Assembly (NCBI GenBank): GCA_937951615.1
Contig: CALFBH010000006.1
Span: 1 to 64,000 of the forward strand
Direction of reading: 5' to 3'
DNA from: an uncultured Saprospiraceae bacterium
GTDB taxonomy: Bacteria; Bacteroidota; Bacteroidia; Chitinophagales; Saprospiraceae
DNA length: 64,000 nt
Shown in pieces: positions 51,547 to 62,300 of the stretch. Numbering within the stretch: position 1 is the stretch's first letter; each line of letters begins with the position of its first letter. A model generated the notes under the pieces. It was not told where the DNA came from. It did no database searches and saw nothing but the letters and a program-made list of their open reading frames with translations. The position numbers and the translations under genes are program-made.

Positions 51547-54500
51547 TTACTTCACTACCGTCACCGACCCTTTATAATCTATCACCACACCATCAATGTA
51601 TTCTACTTTTGCAATATAGACATACACACCATTATTGACCGCCTTGCCTTTCACACTACCGTCCCAGCCAAATTGTGAATCATCAGTTGGAACATTTTCT
51701 GCCTGAAAAACTAAGCCGCCCCAGCGGTCAAAGACATTAAATTCTAGTACCTGTGAAACTGCCAGTCCGCCGTGTACCATGAAGACATCATTGGTGCCAT
51801 CATAATTTGGAGAAAAGACATTGGGAATATAAACAGGGCGCACATCATTGACGGTAATCGTCAGCGAATCGGTTGCCGTACATCCCTGCACGGTCGTAAT
51901 CGTGGCCACATAATTTGTTGTCTGTACCGGCGTAGCAATCGGGTCAAAGCAATCCGTACAACTCAGTCCGGCAGCCGGCGTCCATTCTATGGTATGCTCT
52001 ACATTGGAGTTCAGCAGAACGGCATCAATATTTGCGGAATAGCCAAGGTCAACTTCCTGATCGTAACGCGCATCCAAGATCAACTCAAATGGCTCGGAAA
52101 TAGAGGCGGTTGAAGAAAAATCACAACCAAAAATATCGCGTATAGTAATCGTATAAGTTCCGGCTTCCAGTCCAGTCAATAGAGAGTCCGTCTGAAAATT
52201 GATACCATCTGAGCTATATTCAAAAGGCGGATTACCTCCAAAGGCATATACCGTCATTTGTCCATCGGACGCACCAAAACAAACATTATCCTGTACGATG
52301 ATAGAATCAATACCCACTTCTGCGGGTTCTATAATCATGGCGTCAGCCGTTGCTGCACAGCCATTTTCATCCGTTACCGTAAGGAAATAATCACCAGGAA
52401 CCAAATCGGCAATCATAGACGTATCACCAAATGCCGGACTCCAATTATACGTATAATCACCTGTGCCGCCCATTGCATCGGCAGAAATCATTCCGTCATC
52501 ATAACCAAAACAACTGATATCCATCACCAGCAAATCGACAATAAGGGAGTCGGGTTGCTGGACTTCTATTTCAAAATTGCCAAAGCAAAAATTAGCATCA
52601 CGTACCGTGACCATGTAGGTGCCTGCGGCCACGCCTGCAATAACATTCGCGCTGGTAAAGCCATTGCCATCATTCAAATCATAAGCATAAGGTGCTAGCC
52701 CGTTGGCTATCGTCACCTGAATCGTACCATCCGATTCTCCATAACAACTGGGCGAAGTAATCACATTAGCATTGGGATCTAAGATGAGTTCGAGTTCCCG
52801 CACTTCAAAATCACGGGTAATCTGGCAATTATTAGCATCCGTTATCACAACGGTATAATCTCCAATTGGGATATTATTGAGGTCTTCGTTTGTTCCTAAA
52901 GATGTGCCAGTATTGGTATCTGTCCATTGGAAGGAATAGGGGGGTGTTGCTCCGCCAATGGTAAGATTGACCGCTCCGTCCATTCCGCCATTACAGGTCG
53001 GCATCGTGATATCTTCGGCATAATCGAAAGCTGGAGGACCAGTCAGTGTTACATTAAAAATAGTGTCACAACCAATCTGATCTTCTATGGTCACAGAGTA
53101 ATCGCCAGGCGCGAGTCCAGTAAGGTCTTGTCCAACATCTCCTGTAGACCAATTATAAATAAAAGGCGGTGTACCACCTGTCACTTCTACATCTATAAAA
53201 CCATCAAGGTCATCTGCACAAATGAGATCCATTGAGGTATAAGAAGCAAACATCTGATTAAGACTATTACAACAAGGTTCTACCTGAAAGACACCGACTT
53301 CAGTAACAATACAACCGAGGTCAGTTTCTACCGTGAGTACAACAGATGCTTCGCCTGGCTCAGTGAAAACGACATTATGTGGACCTTGTCCGCTGGCAGT
53401 CGCTGGAGTCGCGCCTACACCAAAATTCCATTCCCAGCCTGTCACCATGCCGAGAGAGAAACTAGAAGCATCCTGAAAAGTAACCGACTCACCTGCACAG
53501 AGGATGTCGTCAGGATCATTATCTGTGAAACTAGCAACTGGGCCAACAAACTCACCTGTGCCTCCCCAGGAGATAGAAAAACCATTTCCTGTAGAGGTAA
53601 AGTTATTAATCAGCAGACCATAACTCACACCTGCCAGCATATTGAGTGGTTGCAGAAAATTATTATTTCCAGGGTCGCAGCCAGGGTTTTCGACGGTATC
53701 TGTGTCGCCTGCCATCAGTCCGGTTGGTCCCATACAAGGCGCATTGGATGTACCAAATTCGCCAGAAGCCATGCAGAGTATAGGATTTTTACCAGAGCAA
53801 TTATTGACGCCATTTGGCAATTCGAAAATTACAAAATCAAGGTCATCAGCCGGATTGGTGGGCGTCAGCGTGAAGGTCAGTGTACCATTGGTCGCGGCTG
53901 TCCAGGTAAACCAGGTCGAGTTGGATTCAGAATTGCCCTGTGCACCAGCATCCAGACAAGTGCCGTCTGCTTCATCGGTGTCATTTCCAGCACCTACGAC
54001 ACTTTGTATGGCAAAAGGCGATTTATCGCAAAGGATAGCCGCCGTCGGGCAATCAGATCCCGGTTCTACAGGCGGATAAAAATTATTGATACACAACTCG
54101 AACGTTCCGGTATTCCCTGCACGTCCATTGATGCGAATGAGGTAGGTTTCCCCAACGGTGAGTCCGCCTTTATACAATTCGACAATATTATTATTGACTG
54201 CATCAGTCTCACATTGAAACTGGCCGATAGTACCTGCGCAAGTGCCATCGTATAAGGCAACAGATGGATTGTTTAGCGTTCCACCGCCACCAATAGACTG
54301 GTCGCCGATGACAGTAATCACCACATCAGTCGCGATAGCAGTAAAGCTAAACCACACATCATTATTGGCACTGTCGAAACAGGAAGCCGGTCCGAAACCG
54401 GAGGCTGTCGCGCCTACATTGGTGTAAGTAGCTGCGGCAGAACACCAGTCCGATACATCAGGAATATTGATTGCGGTATCACATTCATCATTGGCAGGTT

Positions 54501-54561
54501 GCGCGATGGCAAGAACGCTGCAGAGCAGTACAGCAAGTGTAAATAAGTATCTTTTAATCAT
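51547..54561 (-). CDS. Large surface protein with PKD and SprB-like repeats and a T9SS type B tail
   Basis: A 1004-residue protein. MIKRYLFTLAVLLCSVLAIAQ is a signal peptide. Two related jelly-roll-like units come first (about 22-340, PANDECDTAINIP... and PGSDCPTAAILC...), then a PKD-type region (about 345-430, ASFTDNDPDDILCAGESV ... GWEWNFGVG). Five SprB-like repeats follow (about 440-830), each with text like ISCFGYDDGMISADAMGGTGDYTYNWSP. The end (VYIPNVFSPNYDGTNDVF to VTVVK) is the type B T9SS sorting domain. By analogy with SprB it may be a surface adhesin, but gliding is not shown. Clusters of Cys fit an extracellular protein. Confidence 0.9.
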   Translation of the reverse strand: MIKRYLFTLAVLLCSVLAIAQPANDECDTAINIPDVSDWCSAAATYTNVGATASGFGPASCFDSANNDVWFSFTAIATDVVITVIGDQSIGGGGTLNNPSVALYDGTCAGTIGQFQCETDAVNNNIVELYKGGLTVGETYLIRINGRAGNTGTFELCINNFYPPVEPGSDCPTAAILCDKSPFAIQSVVGAGNDTDEADGTCLDAGAQGNSESNSTWFTWTAATNGTLTFTLTPTNPADDLDFVIFELPNGVNNCSGKNPILCMASGEFGTSNAPCMGPTGLMAGDTDTVENPGCDPGNNNFLQPLNMLAGVSYGLLINNFTSTGNGFSISWGGTGEFVGPVASFTDNDPDDILCAGESVTFQDASSFSLGMVTGWEWNFGVGATPATASGQGPHNVVFTEPGEASVVLTVETDLGCIVTEVGVFQVEPCCNSLNQMFASYTSMDLICADDLDGFIDVEVTGGTPPFIYNWSTGDVGQDLTGLAPGDYSVTIEDQIGCDTIFNVTLTGPPAFDYAEDITMPTCNGGMDGAVNLTIGGATPPYSFQWTDTNTGTSLGTNEDLNNIPIGDYTVVITDANNCQITRDFEVRELELILDPNANVITSPSCYGESDGTIQVTIANGLAPYAYDLNDGNGFTSANVIAGVAAGTYMVTVRDANFCFGNFEIEVQQPDSLIVDLLVMDISCFGYDDGMISADAMGGTGDYTYNWSPAFGDTSMIADLVPGDYFLTVTDENGCAATADAMIIEPAEVGIDSIIVQDNVCFGASDGQMTVYAFGGNPPFEYSSDGINFQTDSLLTGLEAGTYTITIRDIFGCDFSSTASISEPFELILDARYDQEVDLGYSANIDAVLLNSNVEHTIEWTPAAGLSCTDCFDPIATPVQTTNYVATITTVQGCTATDSLTITVNDVRPVYIPNVFSPNYDGTNDVFMVHGGLAVSQVLEFNVFDRWGGLVFQAENVPTDDSQFGWDGSVKGKAVNNGVYVYIAKVEYIDGVVIDYKGSVTVVK

Positions 54562-54583
54562 TATCAGTTTAAGTATAAGATTA

Positions 54584-54601
54584 TCCCGATGGATATCGGG
54601 A
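54584..54601. repeat. TCCCGAT palindrome
   Basis: TCCCGAT-GGAT-ATCGGGA, 7-base arms, 23 bases upstream of the T9SS type B gene. Similar TCCCGA palindromes are common in Bacteroidota intergenic DNA. The rest of 54562-54920 holds only a terminator (54825) and a TTTGAATTTG word repeat (54889-54918). Confidence 0.6.
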
Positions 54602-54824
54602 AAGTTTAAAATGCCTTAATCGGTATTTTTCTTTGATTTCTTAACAACGTTAAAAAAAGTAATATTAATATGTGGGGCAAAACATTTCTGATAAAATGTC
54701 AGCCTATATACAGACACAGTTTTGGGTTTTAACCATTAGTTTAAAACCATACAAATACTATACCTCTATTTCTTATAAAAGTTTCCTATCTGTTAAGACT
54801 TTTTATAAACGAAAGGGTAACAAT

Positions 54825-54854
54825 AAAAAACCACTTCTGTTGAAGTGGTTTTTT
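54825..54854 (-). terminator. Bidirectional rho-independent terminator
   Basis: Perfect 13-base stem AAAAAACCACTTC (54825-54837) / GAAGTGGTTTTTT (54842-54854) with a 4-base loop and T runs on both strands. It should end the transcript of the two barrel-protein genes at 54921-56918. Confidence 0.88.
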
Positions 54855-54920
54855 ATTTGATCATTAGACTAAAGTCTACTAAATTCTTGAATTTGAATTT
54901 GACGTTTGAATTTGCGTTTA

Positions 54921-55958
54921 TTATTCTCCATTTCCACCAAACATAAAGCGTGCACCGATGCTGATATTGATTGTGCTAAAAGAAACATCTTGGCGTGTTT
55001 TCAGTGCAGGTAGGTCTTTTGATCCGTAAGTGGTATAAACATTATCTGAATCGCCTAGTCCAAAAGCATTGGCTAGGAATACTGCATTATCAATGACATC
55101 AGGATAATCTGTTGGATTAGCATTATATTCATTGATACCTTGTTCCAGTATTGCAGCAAGATCAGCAGCAGAAATTTCATCTACATACTCTTCATAGGCA
55201 TACACATCACTAGCACTTCCATTATTGCCCAAAGCGAGTAAAGGGAGAATGTCAAGCTCTGTACCGTCTTCAAAGAATAGGGTAGCAGAAGGAACTTCAT
55301 AGCTTTTTCTGGCAATTCTTAATCCTGTATAACCTACTGAACCAAAAATGCTAATCATTTCATTGAGTTGGTAACGCAAACCAATCGCTGCATTATATCC
55401 AAGAGAAAATTGTCCTTTTGCAATAGATTCAGCTTCAAATCCATTAGCATCAGAGAATAAAGTAGGAATAGCAGAACTAACCATAGCTGGATTGTTGGAT
55501 TCGCGCAGTCCGTCAGTCTGACCAGCTACTGGAATCAGCAGTCCAAAACGAGCGAAAGGGCTAAGCGTCTCATTTCCAGCATCCACCACAAAAGCAGGAC
55601 TCAGAGTCAGGCGTTGGTTGGTGGCATAAGAACGATCATAGCTACTGCCATCTGTAAACTCTTCAATCAATGTTTGTTGTCCCATGACATAAGAACCACC
55701 GATTTCAAAACCAAAATTGCGACTCAGCATATAACCGACCGTTAGATCCAGTCCGACGCCTGAACCATAAGAACCTACAAGGCTGCTGCTTATTTCAGAA
55801 CCAGGTGTGAGAGAATTATCTATTTTAGGTCCAAGTACTTCATTGGTCGTTGGTGCCAGGTAAGTCACACCGGGTTGTATGTACAATCCCTGTGCATTAG
55901 TGGAAATTGCTGCTCCAAAGACAAAAAGAGCTAGCATTGCTAGTTTTAAGTATTCCAT
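54921..55958 (-). CDS. Outer-membrane beta-barrel protein
   Basis: A 345-residue protein. MEYLKLAMLALFVFGAAISTNAQ is a signal peptide. The remainder is a barrel-like alternation with TVGYMLSRNFGFEIGGSYVMG, QRLTLSPAFVVDAG and LGYNAAIGLRYQLNEMISIFGSVGYTGLRI, and a terminal strand NISIGARFMFGGNGE. It has an acidic, Ala-rich insertion (about 240-300). It lies 18 bases downstream of the barrel gene at 55977, so both form one unit. Likely a PorT/OmpW-like outer-membrane protein; function unknown. Confidence 0.78.
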   Translation of the reverse strand: MEYLKLAMLALFVFGAAISTNAQGLYIQPGVTYLAPTTNEVLGPKIDNSLTPGSEISSSLVGSYGSGVGLDLTVGYMLSRNFGFEIGGSYVMGQQTLIEEFTDGSSYDRSYATNQRLTLSPAFVVDAGNETLSPFARFGLLIPVAGQTDGLRESNNPAMVSSAIPTLFSDANGFEAESIAKGQFSLGYNAAIGLRYQLNEMISIFGSVGYTGLRIARKSYEVPSATLFFEDGTELDILPLLALGNNGSASDVYAYEEYVDEISAADLAAILEQGINEYNANPTDYPDVIDNAVFLANAFGLGDSDNVYTTYGSKDLPALKTRQDVSFSTINISIGARFMFGGNGE

Positions 55959-55976
55959 AGCTTATAGTTTTTAAAA

Positions 55977-56918
55977 TTAAAATTCGAATCCGATTTGTAG
56001 TTGAATGTTGAAATTAACATCTTTATCCTCGCGGGAAACAGGTGAATAATCGCCTATTGCTCCATCTGTTGGAGCTACTTTGGAGTAGTCATAAAAATTA
56101 TTGGTCACATCCATGAGTCCATAAGTGCCGCGTAGTCCAAAGACCAATCCTGTGTCAAAACGAAATTCCACACCAGCCACAACACCTGCATCAAGGCTGT
56201 TATAAAAATTGCCGTCTTTTGTATCAAAATCGGTATAAGCACCAGTAACAGAAGGGTAAGTAAATGAGCCAAATTGTTCTACACCACCAGCAATACTTTG
56301 GTTGAAGACAGGCGAGGAAATGCTATTTTCATTACTTACACCAGCTTCGTCTGTACCGTAGTTGTGGTCAAGTTCTGTTCTGATAGGCAGTAAATTGGTC
56401 TGGACACCATTGAATTTTTTTTCATCTGCGTCAAAAGTCAATTGACCAGAGCCGGTAGAATTGAGCAGAAAGCCGACATAGCCACCACCATATAGGCTAA
56501 TGCTTCCAGTCGCTTTATAATAAAACATCAAAGGGACATCCAGATAGCCATTATTGATATTGATAGATTCTGTACGATCTCCTTCAAATAAGAAAGTGGA
56601 GTTGAAACCCTGCTGACTCAAGAGGTAATAAGCCTCGCCATCGTAGACATATTTTTCTCCTTTTTGAGAATATAAAACTTCCAGCATCAGACCATTTTTG
56701 TCTGTAATGGCATATTTGAAAGTTGGGCCAAGGTGAAATCGTGTGATGGCTGCACCAGACTCCACGTTGCCGCCTGCTGAATCTTTTTCTTTTGGTCCCA
56801 ATATAGAAGCGAAGTTCAGCCCGGCTTTGATGCCGACCATAAAATCACCTGCTTCCTGTGCCTGCGTAGCAGTGAAAGAGAAAAGTAAGGTGATGGAGAT
56901 TATAATAATTTTATTCAT
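55977..56918 (-). CDS. Outer-membrane beta-barrel protein, PorT-like
   Basis: A 313-residue protein. MNKIIIISITLLFSFTATQAQ is a signal peptide. DFMVGIKAGLNFASILG and GLMLEVLYSQKGEKYVY are typical of the PorT/porin-like barrel family (the same SQKG-like text occurs in the barrel at 44052 as AQKG). The C-terminal strand is VNFNIQLQIGFEF. It is the first gene of a two-gene unit with the larger barrel at 54921 (18-base gap). Role unknown. Confidence 0.82.
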   Translation of the reverse strand: MNKIIIISITLLFSFTATQAQEAGDFMVGIKAGLNFASILGPKEKDSAGGNVESGAAITRFHLGPTFKYAITDKNGLMLEVLYSQKGEKYVYDGEAYYLLSQQGFNSTFLFEGDRTESININNGYLDVPLMFYYKATGSISLYGGGYVGFLLNSTGSGQLTFDADEKKFNGVQTNLLPIRTELDHNYGTDEAGVSNENSISSPVFNQSIAGGVEQFGSFTYPSVTGAYTDFDTKDGNFYNSLDAGVVAGVEFRFDTGLVFGLRGTYGLMDVTNNFYDYSKVAPTDGAIGDYSPVSREDKDVNFNIQLQIGFEF

Positions 56919-57122
56919 ATTTTCTTATTAAGTTTAAGTTTAAGTCGAAGGTTAAGTCTAAATTGCTCTGAACAAAGTAAGGAACAACAAGTATATGATT
57001 TTAAGTCTAAAAAAAAATTTGTCCAAAATAAAACGCCAAGATAGCCCAAGCCGTCCAACATTTTATATAATTTAACGGTTTTTTATTCATTACGAATTAC
57101 GAATAGATAAATTGCAAAAAAT

Positions 57123-58277
57123 ATGAAATACTATCTGCCTACACTTACCCTGTTGCTTTGTATGCTCATTGCCTGTAGCATAACAACCAGTAAAAAGCCA
57201 AAAGAGCCATTGGAAGCAAGTGAACTGCCTTTGGATAAAATCAAGTTGCCGCCAGGTTTCCAGATTAGCGTATTTGCCGATAAGGTGACCAATGCCCGCT
57301 CTATGAGCCTGAGTCCGAATGGTACTTTGTTTGTTGGTACACGTAAGGATGGTCGCGTGTATGCGATACGGGATGAAGATGGCGATTTTAAAGCCGATAA
57401 AACTTATACCCTGGATAGAGATTTGTTTATGCCGACTGGTGTGGCTTTTCGAAATGGCAGTTTGTATGTCGCAGAAGTCAATCGGATTTTGCGATACGAT
57501 GATATTGAAAACCGACTGGACAATCCGCCTGAACCTGTTGTGGTGTACGACCAATATCCCGATGATAAATGGCATGGCTGGAAATATATTGCCTTCGGCC
57601 CGGACGATAAATTGTATGTACCCGTTGGTGCGCCTTGTAATGTGTGTGATGGAAAAGCCGAGGTGTACGCCACCATGACCCGCATGAATCCTGACGGAAC
57701 AAACATGGAAATTTATGCCAAAGGCGTCCGCAATTCAGTAGGTTTCGACTGGCATCCTGAGACTGGAGATTTATGGTTTACCGAAAATGGGCGCGACTGG
57801 ATGGGCGAGGATATGCCCGCCTGTGAGCTCAATCATGCGCCAAAAGCGGGTATGCATTTTGGATTTCCCTATTGTCACCAGGGCGATGCTCCAGATGATA
57901 AGTTTGCTGGTGACCGGACTTGCGAAGAATTTACACCACCTGCACAAAAGCTAGGACCGCATGTCGCGCCACTGGGCATGGAATTTTATGAAGGAGCGCA
58001 GTTTCCTGCAAAATATAAACATCAGATTTTAGTAGCAGAACATGGTTCATGGAATCGAAAAGACCGGATTGGCTATCGAGTGATGTTGGTGGGCATGGAA
58101 GGTAATAAGACCGTCAGTTACGAACCTTTTGCAGAAGGCTGGATGGAAAATAACGAAAATCCCTGGGGACGTCCTGTAGATTTAGAGCATCTGCCAGATG
58201 GCTCTATGCTGGTGTCGGATGATTTTGCGGATGCGATTTATCGGATTAGTTATGATGAAAGGCGTATTGGAAAATAA
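57123..58277 (+). CDS. Sorbosone/glucose dehydrogenase-like lipoprotein
   Basis: A 384-residue protein. MKYYLPTLTLLLCMLIACSI is a lipoprotein signal with L-I-A-C at 15-18. The body is a beta-propeller of the PQQ-dependent sugar dehydrogenase family: LPPGFQISVFADKVTNARSMSL, GTRKDGRVYAIRDEDGD, WHGWKYIAFGPDDKLYVPVG, and GVRNSVGFDWHPETGDLWFTENGRD. It ends WGRPVDLEHLPDGSMLVSDD, the sorbosone-dehydrogenase pattern. It contains a Cys-pair loop APCNVCDGKAE. Probable periplasmic or outer-membrane quinoprotein; PQQ binding and substrate are not proven. It is the left neighbour of the Hachiman genes. Confidence 0.88.
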   Translation: MKYYLPTLTLLLCMLIACSITTSKKPKEPLEASELPLDKIKLPPGFQISVFADKVTNARSMSLSPNGTLFVGTRKDGRVYAIRDEDGDFKADKTYTLDRDLFMPTGVAFRNGSLYVAEVNRILRYDDIENRLDNPPEPVVVYDQYPDDKWHGWKYIAFGPDDKLYVPVGAPCNVCDGKAEVYATMTRMNPDGTNMEIYAKGVRNSVGFDWHPETGDLWFTENGRDWMGEDMPACELNHAPKAGMHFGFPYCHQGDAPDDKFAGDRTCEEFTPPAQKLGPHVAPLGMEFYEGAQFPAKYKHQILVAEHGSWNRKDRIGYRVMLVGMEGNKTVSYEPFAEGWMENNENPWGRPVDLEHLPDGSMLVSDDFADAIYRISYDERRIGK

Positions 58278-58448
58278 TGAAATCGACTATCATCAGTAGG
58301 CTTTTTTATATGTATGATACCTATTCGACTTTATTCTTCTTGATAGGATTTAAAGAATCAATTAAGGACATACTCATATACTAAAAGAAAGAGAAATAAC
58401 ATTATTCAATAAATAATTTTATTGTGAATATTCTGTTATATTTTTGTT

Positions 58449-58456
58449 TATCTTTG
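58449..58456 (+). promoter_or_regulatory. Candidate -7 box for hamAB
   Basis: TATCTTTG matches TAnnTTTG and lies 24 bases before the GTG start. The nearest upstream TTG (58422-58424) is 24 bases away, longer than the usual 19-21, so the -33 element is uncertain. Confidence 0.4.
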
Positions 58457-58480
58457 GACGTTGTCGGCACTCTTAATTAG

Positions 58481-59317
58481 GTGCGGTATAATAAATTGAA
58501 ATCTAAAATATTACAAATCCCATTGACCACACTTTATCAACATATAGATACGAATACAAGAGGATATAAAGGCATTAAAATTGATGATGCTGAAATGACG
58601 AGCTATCTTGAAAATCCTGTTTTCGACAATCTAATAGATATAGAACAAAAACAAGATAGCCTTTATGCACTCCTTGAACTTAAGGACACAGGCTTTAGTT
58701 CCGAAAATTTGCTTGCCGACATTCAAGCCCTTGAGAATCCTATGCCTGATGATTTGAGAACATGGAGAGTTGGCGAAGCTTTAGCAGAAGTAGTGCTTGA
58801 ATCCCACTTTAATTGTAAGTTTCCTTGGAATGAGTTGAGAGATGCGAGAAATCCCAAAGGGAATAAAACGGGGGCTGATTTAGTTGGTTTTATGGAAGTA
58901 GATAACGAGGTAATGTTTTTATTTGGCGAGGTTAAAACATCCTCTGAATTAGCAAATAGGCCTCCACAAGTGATGACAAAATCAGATGGCATGGAGAATC
59001 AGCTCAAAGATTTATACCAAAACGCTAAGAAACGTCTAATACTGATAACCTATCTGCGAAGTAAAATACCGTTAATTCAAGATTCCTTTAAATTTGATTT
59101 CGATAATGCAGTAAAATCCTACTATACCGAAAAGTATGTGTTAACTGGAACACTTATTCGTGATGTAATTCCTGACGAAAGAGATGTCTCGGTGAGTTAT
59201 AATAAACTCAAGACGAAAATTTTATCACCAATAGGACTAAACTTAGTTGCAATATACACGTCTATAAAGAAAGAAAACTGGAGAAATATTGTCGAAGGTA
59301 ATTCAGGAAATGAGTAA
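58481..59317 (+). CDS. hamA: Hachiman antiphage protein HamA (DUF1837 nuclease)
   Basis: A 278-residue protein from GTG 58481 (an in-frame stop is directly upstream; no earlier ATG exists). The central part, TWRVGEALAEVVLE ... GNKTGADLVGF ... FLFGEVKTSSE ... SDGMENQLKDLY, is the HamA C-terminal (DUF1837) domain. Asp133, Glu150 and Lys152 form a PD-(D/E)XK-type nuclease core (GADLVGF / FGEVKTS). In Hachiman systems HamA is the DNA-cutting effector held by the helicase HamB. The gene overlaps hamB by 8 bases, as expected for a two-protein complex. The related AbpAB system of E. coli has the same two-gene layout. Confidence 0.88.
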   Translation: MRYNKLKSKILQIPLTTLYQHIDTNTRGYKGIKIDDAEMTSYLENPVFDNLIDIEQKQDSLYALLELKDTGFSSENLLADIQALENPMPDDLRTWRVGEALAEVVLESHFNCKFPWNELRDARNPKGNKTGADLVGFMEVDNEVMFLFGEVKTSSELANRPPQVMTKSDGMENQLKDLYQNAKKRLILITYLRSKIPLIQDSFKFDFDNAVKSYYTEKYVLTGTLIRDVIPDERDVSVSYNKLKTKILSPIGLNLVAIYTSIKKENWRNIVEGNSGNE

Positions 59318-62300
59318 TCAATCAAAATATCGCTATCTTGAAGCTGCATATCCTGATATGCTTAATGGGATTGGTGTGCTCATACAAAAAAGTAAAGTAG
59401 CAAATCGCTTTGAGGGAACAACAATTGATGAGAGCGACATAATAATCTTGGGTAAAGCCAAGCACCTCTGCGAATTAAAAATCGTTGAACTTTGGGATAA
59501 TCAAAACTCAGAAAAATTCAAAGCTTTATGTTCTACATATTTCGATATTGCCACTCAAATTGAAGTTGATGCTAAGGAAGATCATATAGCCTTTGAGTAT
59601 TTAAAAACTATTGCTTTTGGTTATTTAGGAGAAGGTTGGCATTTAGTCCGACAATATTTAAAAAAAGAAGAACAAAAAATTAATGATATTCCAAATTCTG
59701 AAAAATGGAATTCAAGATTGCTAAACACTTCATTCAAGGCTATTGTCGGTTTAGTCAGAAAACAGAACTGGCAAGACATAAATACCTCCGTCGAATTCAT
59801 TGAGAAGTTACGTTCAGATCAAAATGAGTTTGAACAAGCATTCCTAAATAGTGTAGATGAGTCAGGTCGCCCCTATGGTGCTGCGGAGTTGGTTTCCCTC
59901 TATCATTTTGCAAAATCTGTTGAAATACTTGGGGAATACCTAATTGGAGGAAGACCACTAGATACTGAAAATCAAGTCAAGTATCATTTGGGGTACTCGA
60001 AAGATTTTGCTGTTAAAGCAGAAAACATTAGTTTACAACTTCTAATTCAGTTTTTTGAATCCTTTGCTTCAAAATTGATAAAAAATACGATTTGGTATAA
60101 TACAAAAGGTGTAAACTCAAGAATTTCTAAATTCAATGAATTTATCTCAAAACGAGAAGATAGAGGAATATTCGAATTACTTTATCCACAAAAAGAATCA
60201 TTAAACGAAATATTCAATCCTGCCCATAGTGCCATTGTAGTAAATCTTCCAACCTCTAGTGGAAAAACTATGATTGCAGAATATAGACTGCTTGCAGCAC
60301 TTAATCAATTTGCCGCTGATGGTGGTTGGGTGGCTTATGTCGTACCTACTCGCTCTCTTGTCAATCAAACTTATAATCAATTAAATAAAGACCTTAGTTC
60401 AATTGGTATTCAAGTAGAAAAAGTAAGTGGAACATTAGATTTGGATGGTTTTGAAGAGGCACTATTAGAGCGAGATGCCCAAAACAAAGCTTTCGACGTA
60501 CTAGTCACTACTTATGAAAAACTCCATTTAATGGTAAGGCAAGGTTATGGAACATCCGAGAAGAGACCTCTAGTTTTAGCTATCGTTGATGAAGCACATA
60601 ATATTGAGGATGAGACACGAGGTTTGAATTTAGAGTTTTTACTATCTACTATCAAAACTGATTGTGTAAACGCCAATTTTCTTTTAATGACACCCGATGT
60701 GTCTAATTCTGAGGAAATTGCAAAATGGTTGGGAGGAGAAAGAGGGAGAGATGTGCACCTAAGCCTACACTGGTGGCAACCTAATGAAAGAGTAGTGGGA
60801 GCTTTAATAAAAGAGGGAAGCCGGAGAAATTATGAATTTAAACTAAAAACCTTACTAACAAATAAAGGAACTTATTTAACTGAAGATAATATTAAATTAG
60901 CTGATTCAAATGAAAGCGACCTTACTGCATCCAAATTAAAAATTAAAAAACGGTTTGCAAGTACCTTAGCTGCAAAGTTACTTGACATTAAAGAACCAAC
61001 TATAATTCTTGCAGGTGACCCAAGTAGCGCGTTTGATATCGCGAATGATATATGTTCTAAAATTGAAACTGAATTTGAACATGATATTGATATTGAACTC
61101 GTAAGACGATTCATTGAAGAAGAACTAGGAGCTGACTTTCCTTTATCATCTTATTTAGGCAAAAGAGTAGGCGTACATAGTTCTGCGATTCCCGATGAAA
61201 TAAAATTTTTAATAGAGGATTTGATGTCTAAAGGGAAATTACAAGCACTTGTCGCTACTACTACAATCGCACAAGGAATTAATTTCCCTATATCTTCTGT
61301 AATTATGGCTACTTATAGATACCCGTTCAAGTTAATGCCGATTAGAGATTTTTGGAATCTTGCAGGTAGAGTGGGGCGCGCAGGACAACAGTCTCTTGGT
61401 TGGGTTGGATTGATTGCCAAAGATGACAAAGATTTACTAAAAATAACTGGTTACGTAAAAAAAGCGGCGGACGACCTACAATCTCAGCTCGTTGGCGTTG
61501 TAAACACTGCATTGAGTAATCCTGAAATTGAATTTGAGCGGTGGCTTTTCAGAGACCCACGGTGGTCTGGGTTATTGCAGTACATCTCACATCTTTATAC
61601 TCAAAGCGAGAACCTTAGTTCTTTAATCGCAAGTTTAGAACAAAAACTTCAAGATACTTTAGGGTTTAAAAAATTAAATCAAGAACAAAAAAACTATTTA
61701 CGAACGAATCTTAGAGGTTATATAAATAAAATAAAACCACTTGATGCAAAACTTTCCGATGCTACTGGTTTCTCAACAGTATCCATTCGAAACCTTTTAG
61801 GTAGTTTGGGTAGTGCAGGGCTAAAAAGTTCTGATTGGAAAAGTAGCCAGCTTTTTTCAAACCAAAATCAGAGTTTGCAAAAGCTTATTGGAATGATGTT
61901 CAAAACTCCCGAAATACGGGAGTCTATAAAAAAACTATCAAATAATAATAATTCTTTGGAGCATACAGCTATTTCAAAAATGATAGTTGATTGGGTAAAT
62001 GGTAAACCCATAAAATTTATCGCCGATAAATATTTTTCAACCGAAACCGATAGTAGAAAAAGAATTGAAAAATGTACTCGTGCAATGTATTCGTATTTAC
62101 CTAATGCCGCTACTTGGGGACTTTCGGCTATTCAAAAAATGCCAAATAGTGGAGCAGATTGGGAAAACTTGAGCGATGTAGAGAAGAAACAGATGGCTAA
62201 CTTACCTGCGCTAATACATTACGGAGTAAATACAGATGAGGCAGTTTTAATGAGAAAAAATAATATTCCAAGAAGCATTGCGAAAAAAGCAGGGGAATTA

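Noticed and set aside
51772..54255. Several plus-strand open frames across the T9SS type B gene
   Set aside because: Shadows of the 1004-residue minus-strand gene, which has a signal peptide, repeats and sorting tail.
61907..61924. CTCCCG-AAATA-CGGGAG palindrome inside hamB
   Set aside because: Short, within coding sequence and compatible with codon use; no sign of a separate function.
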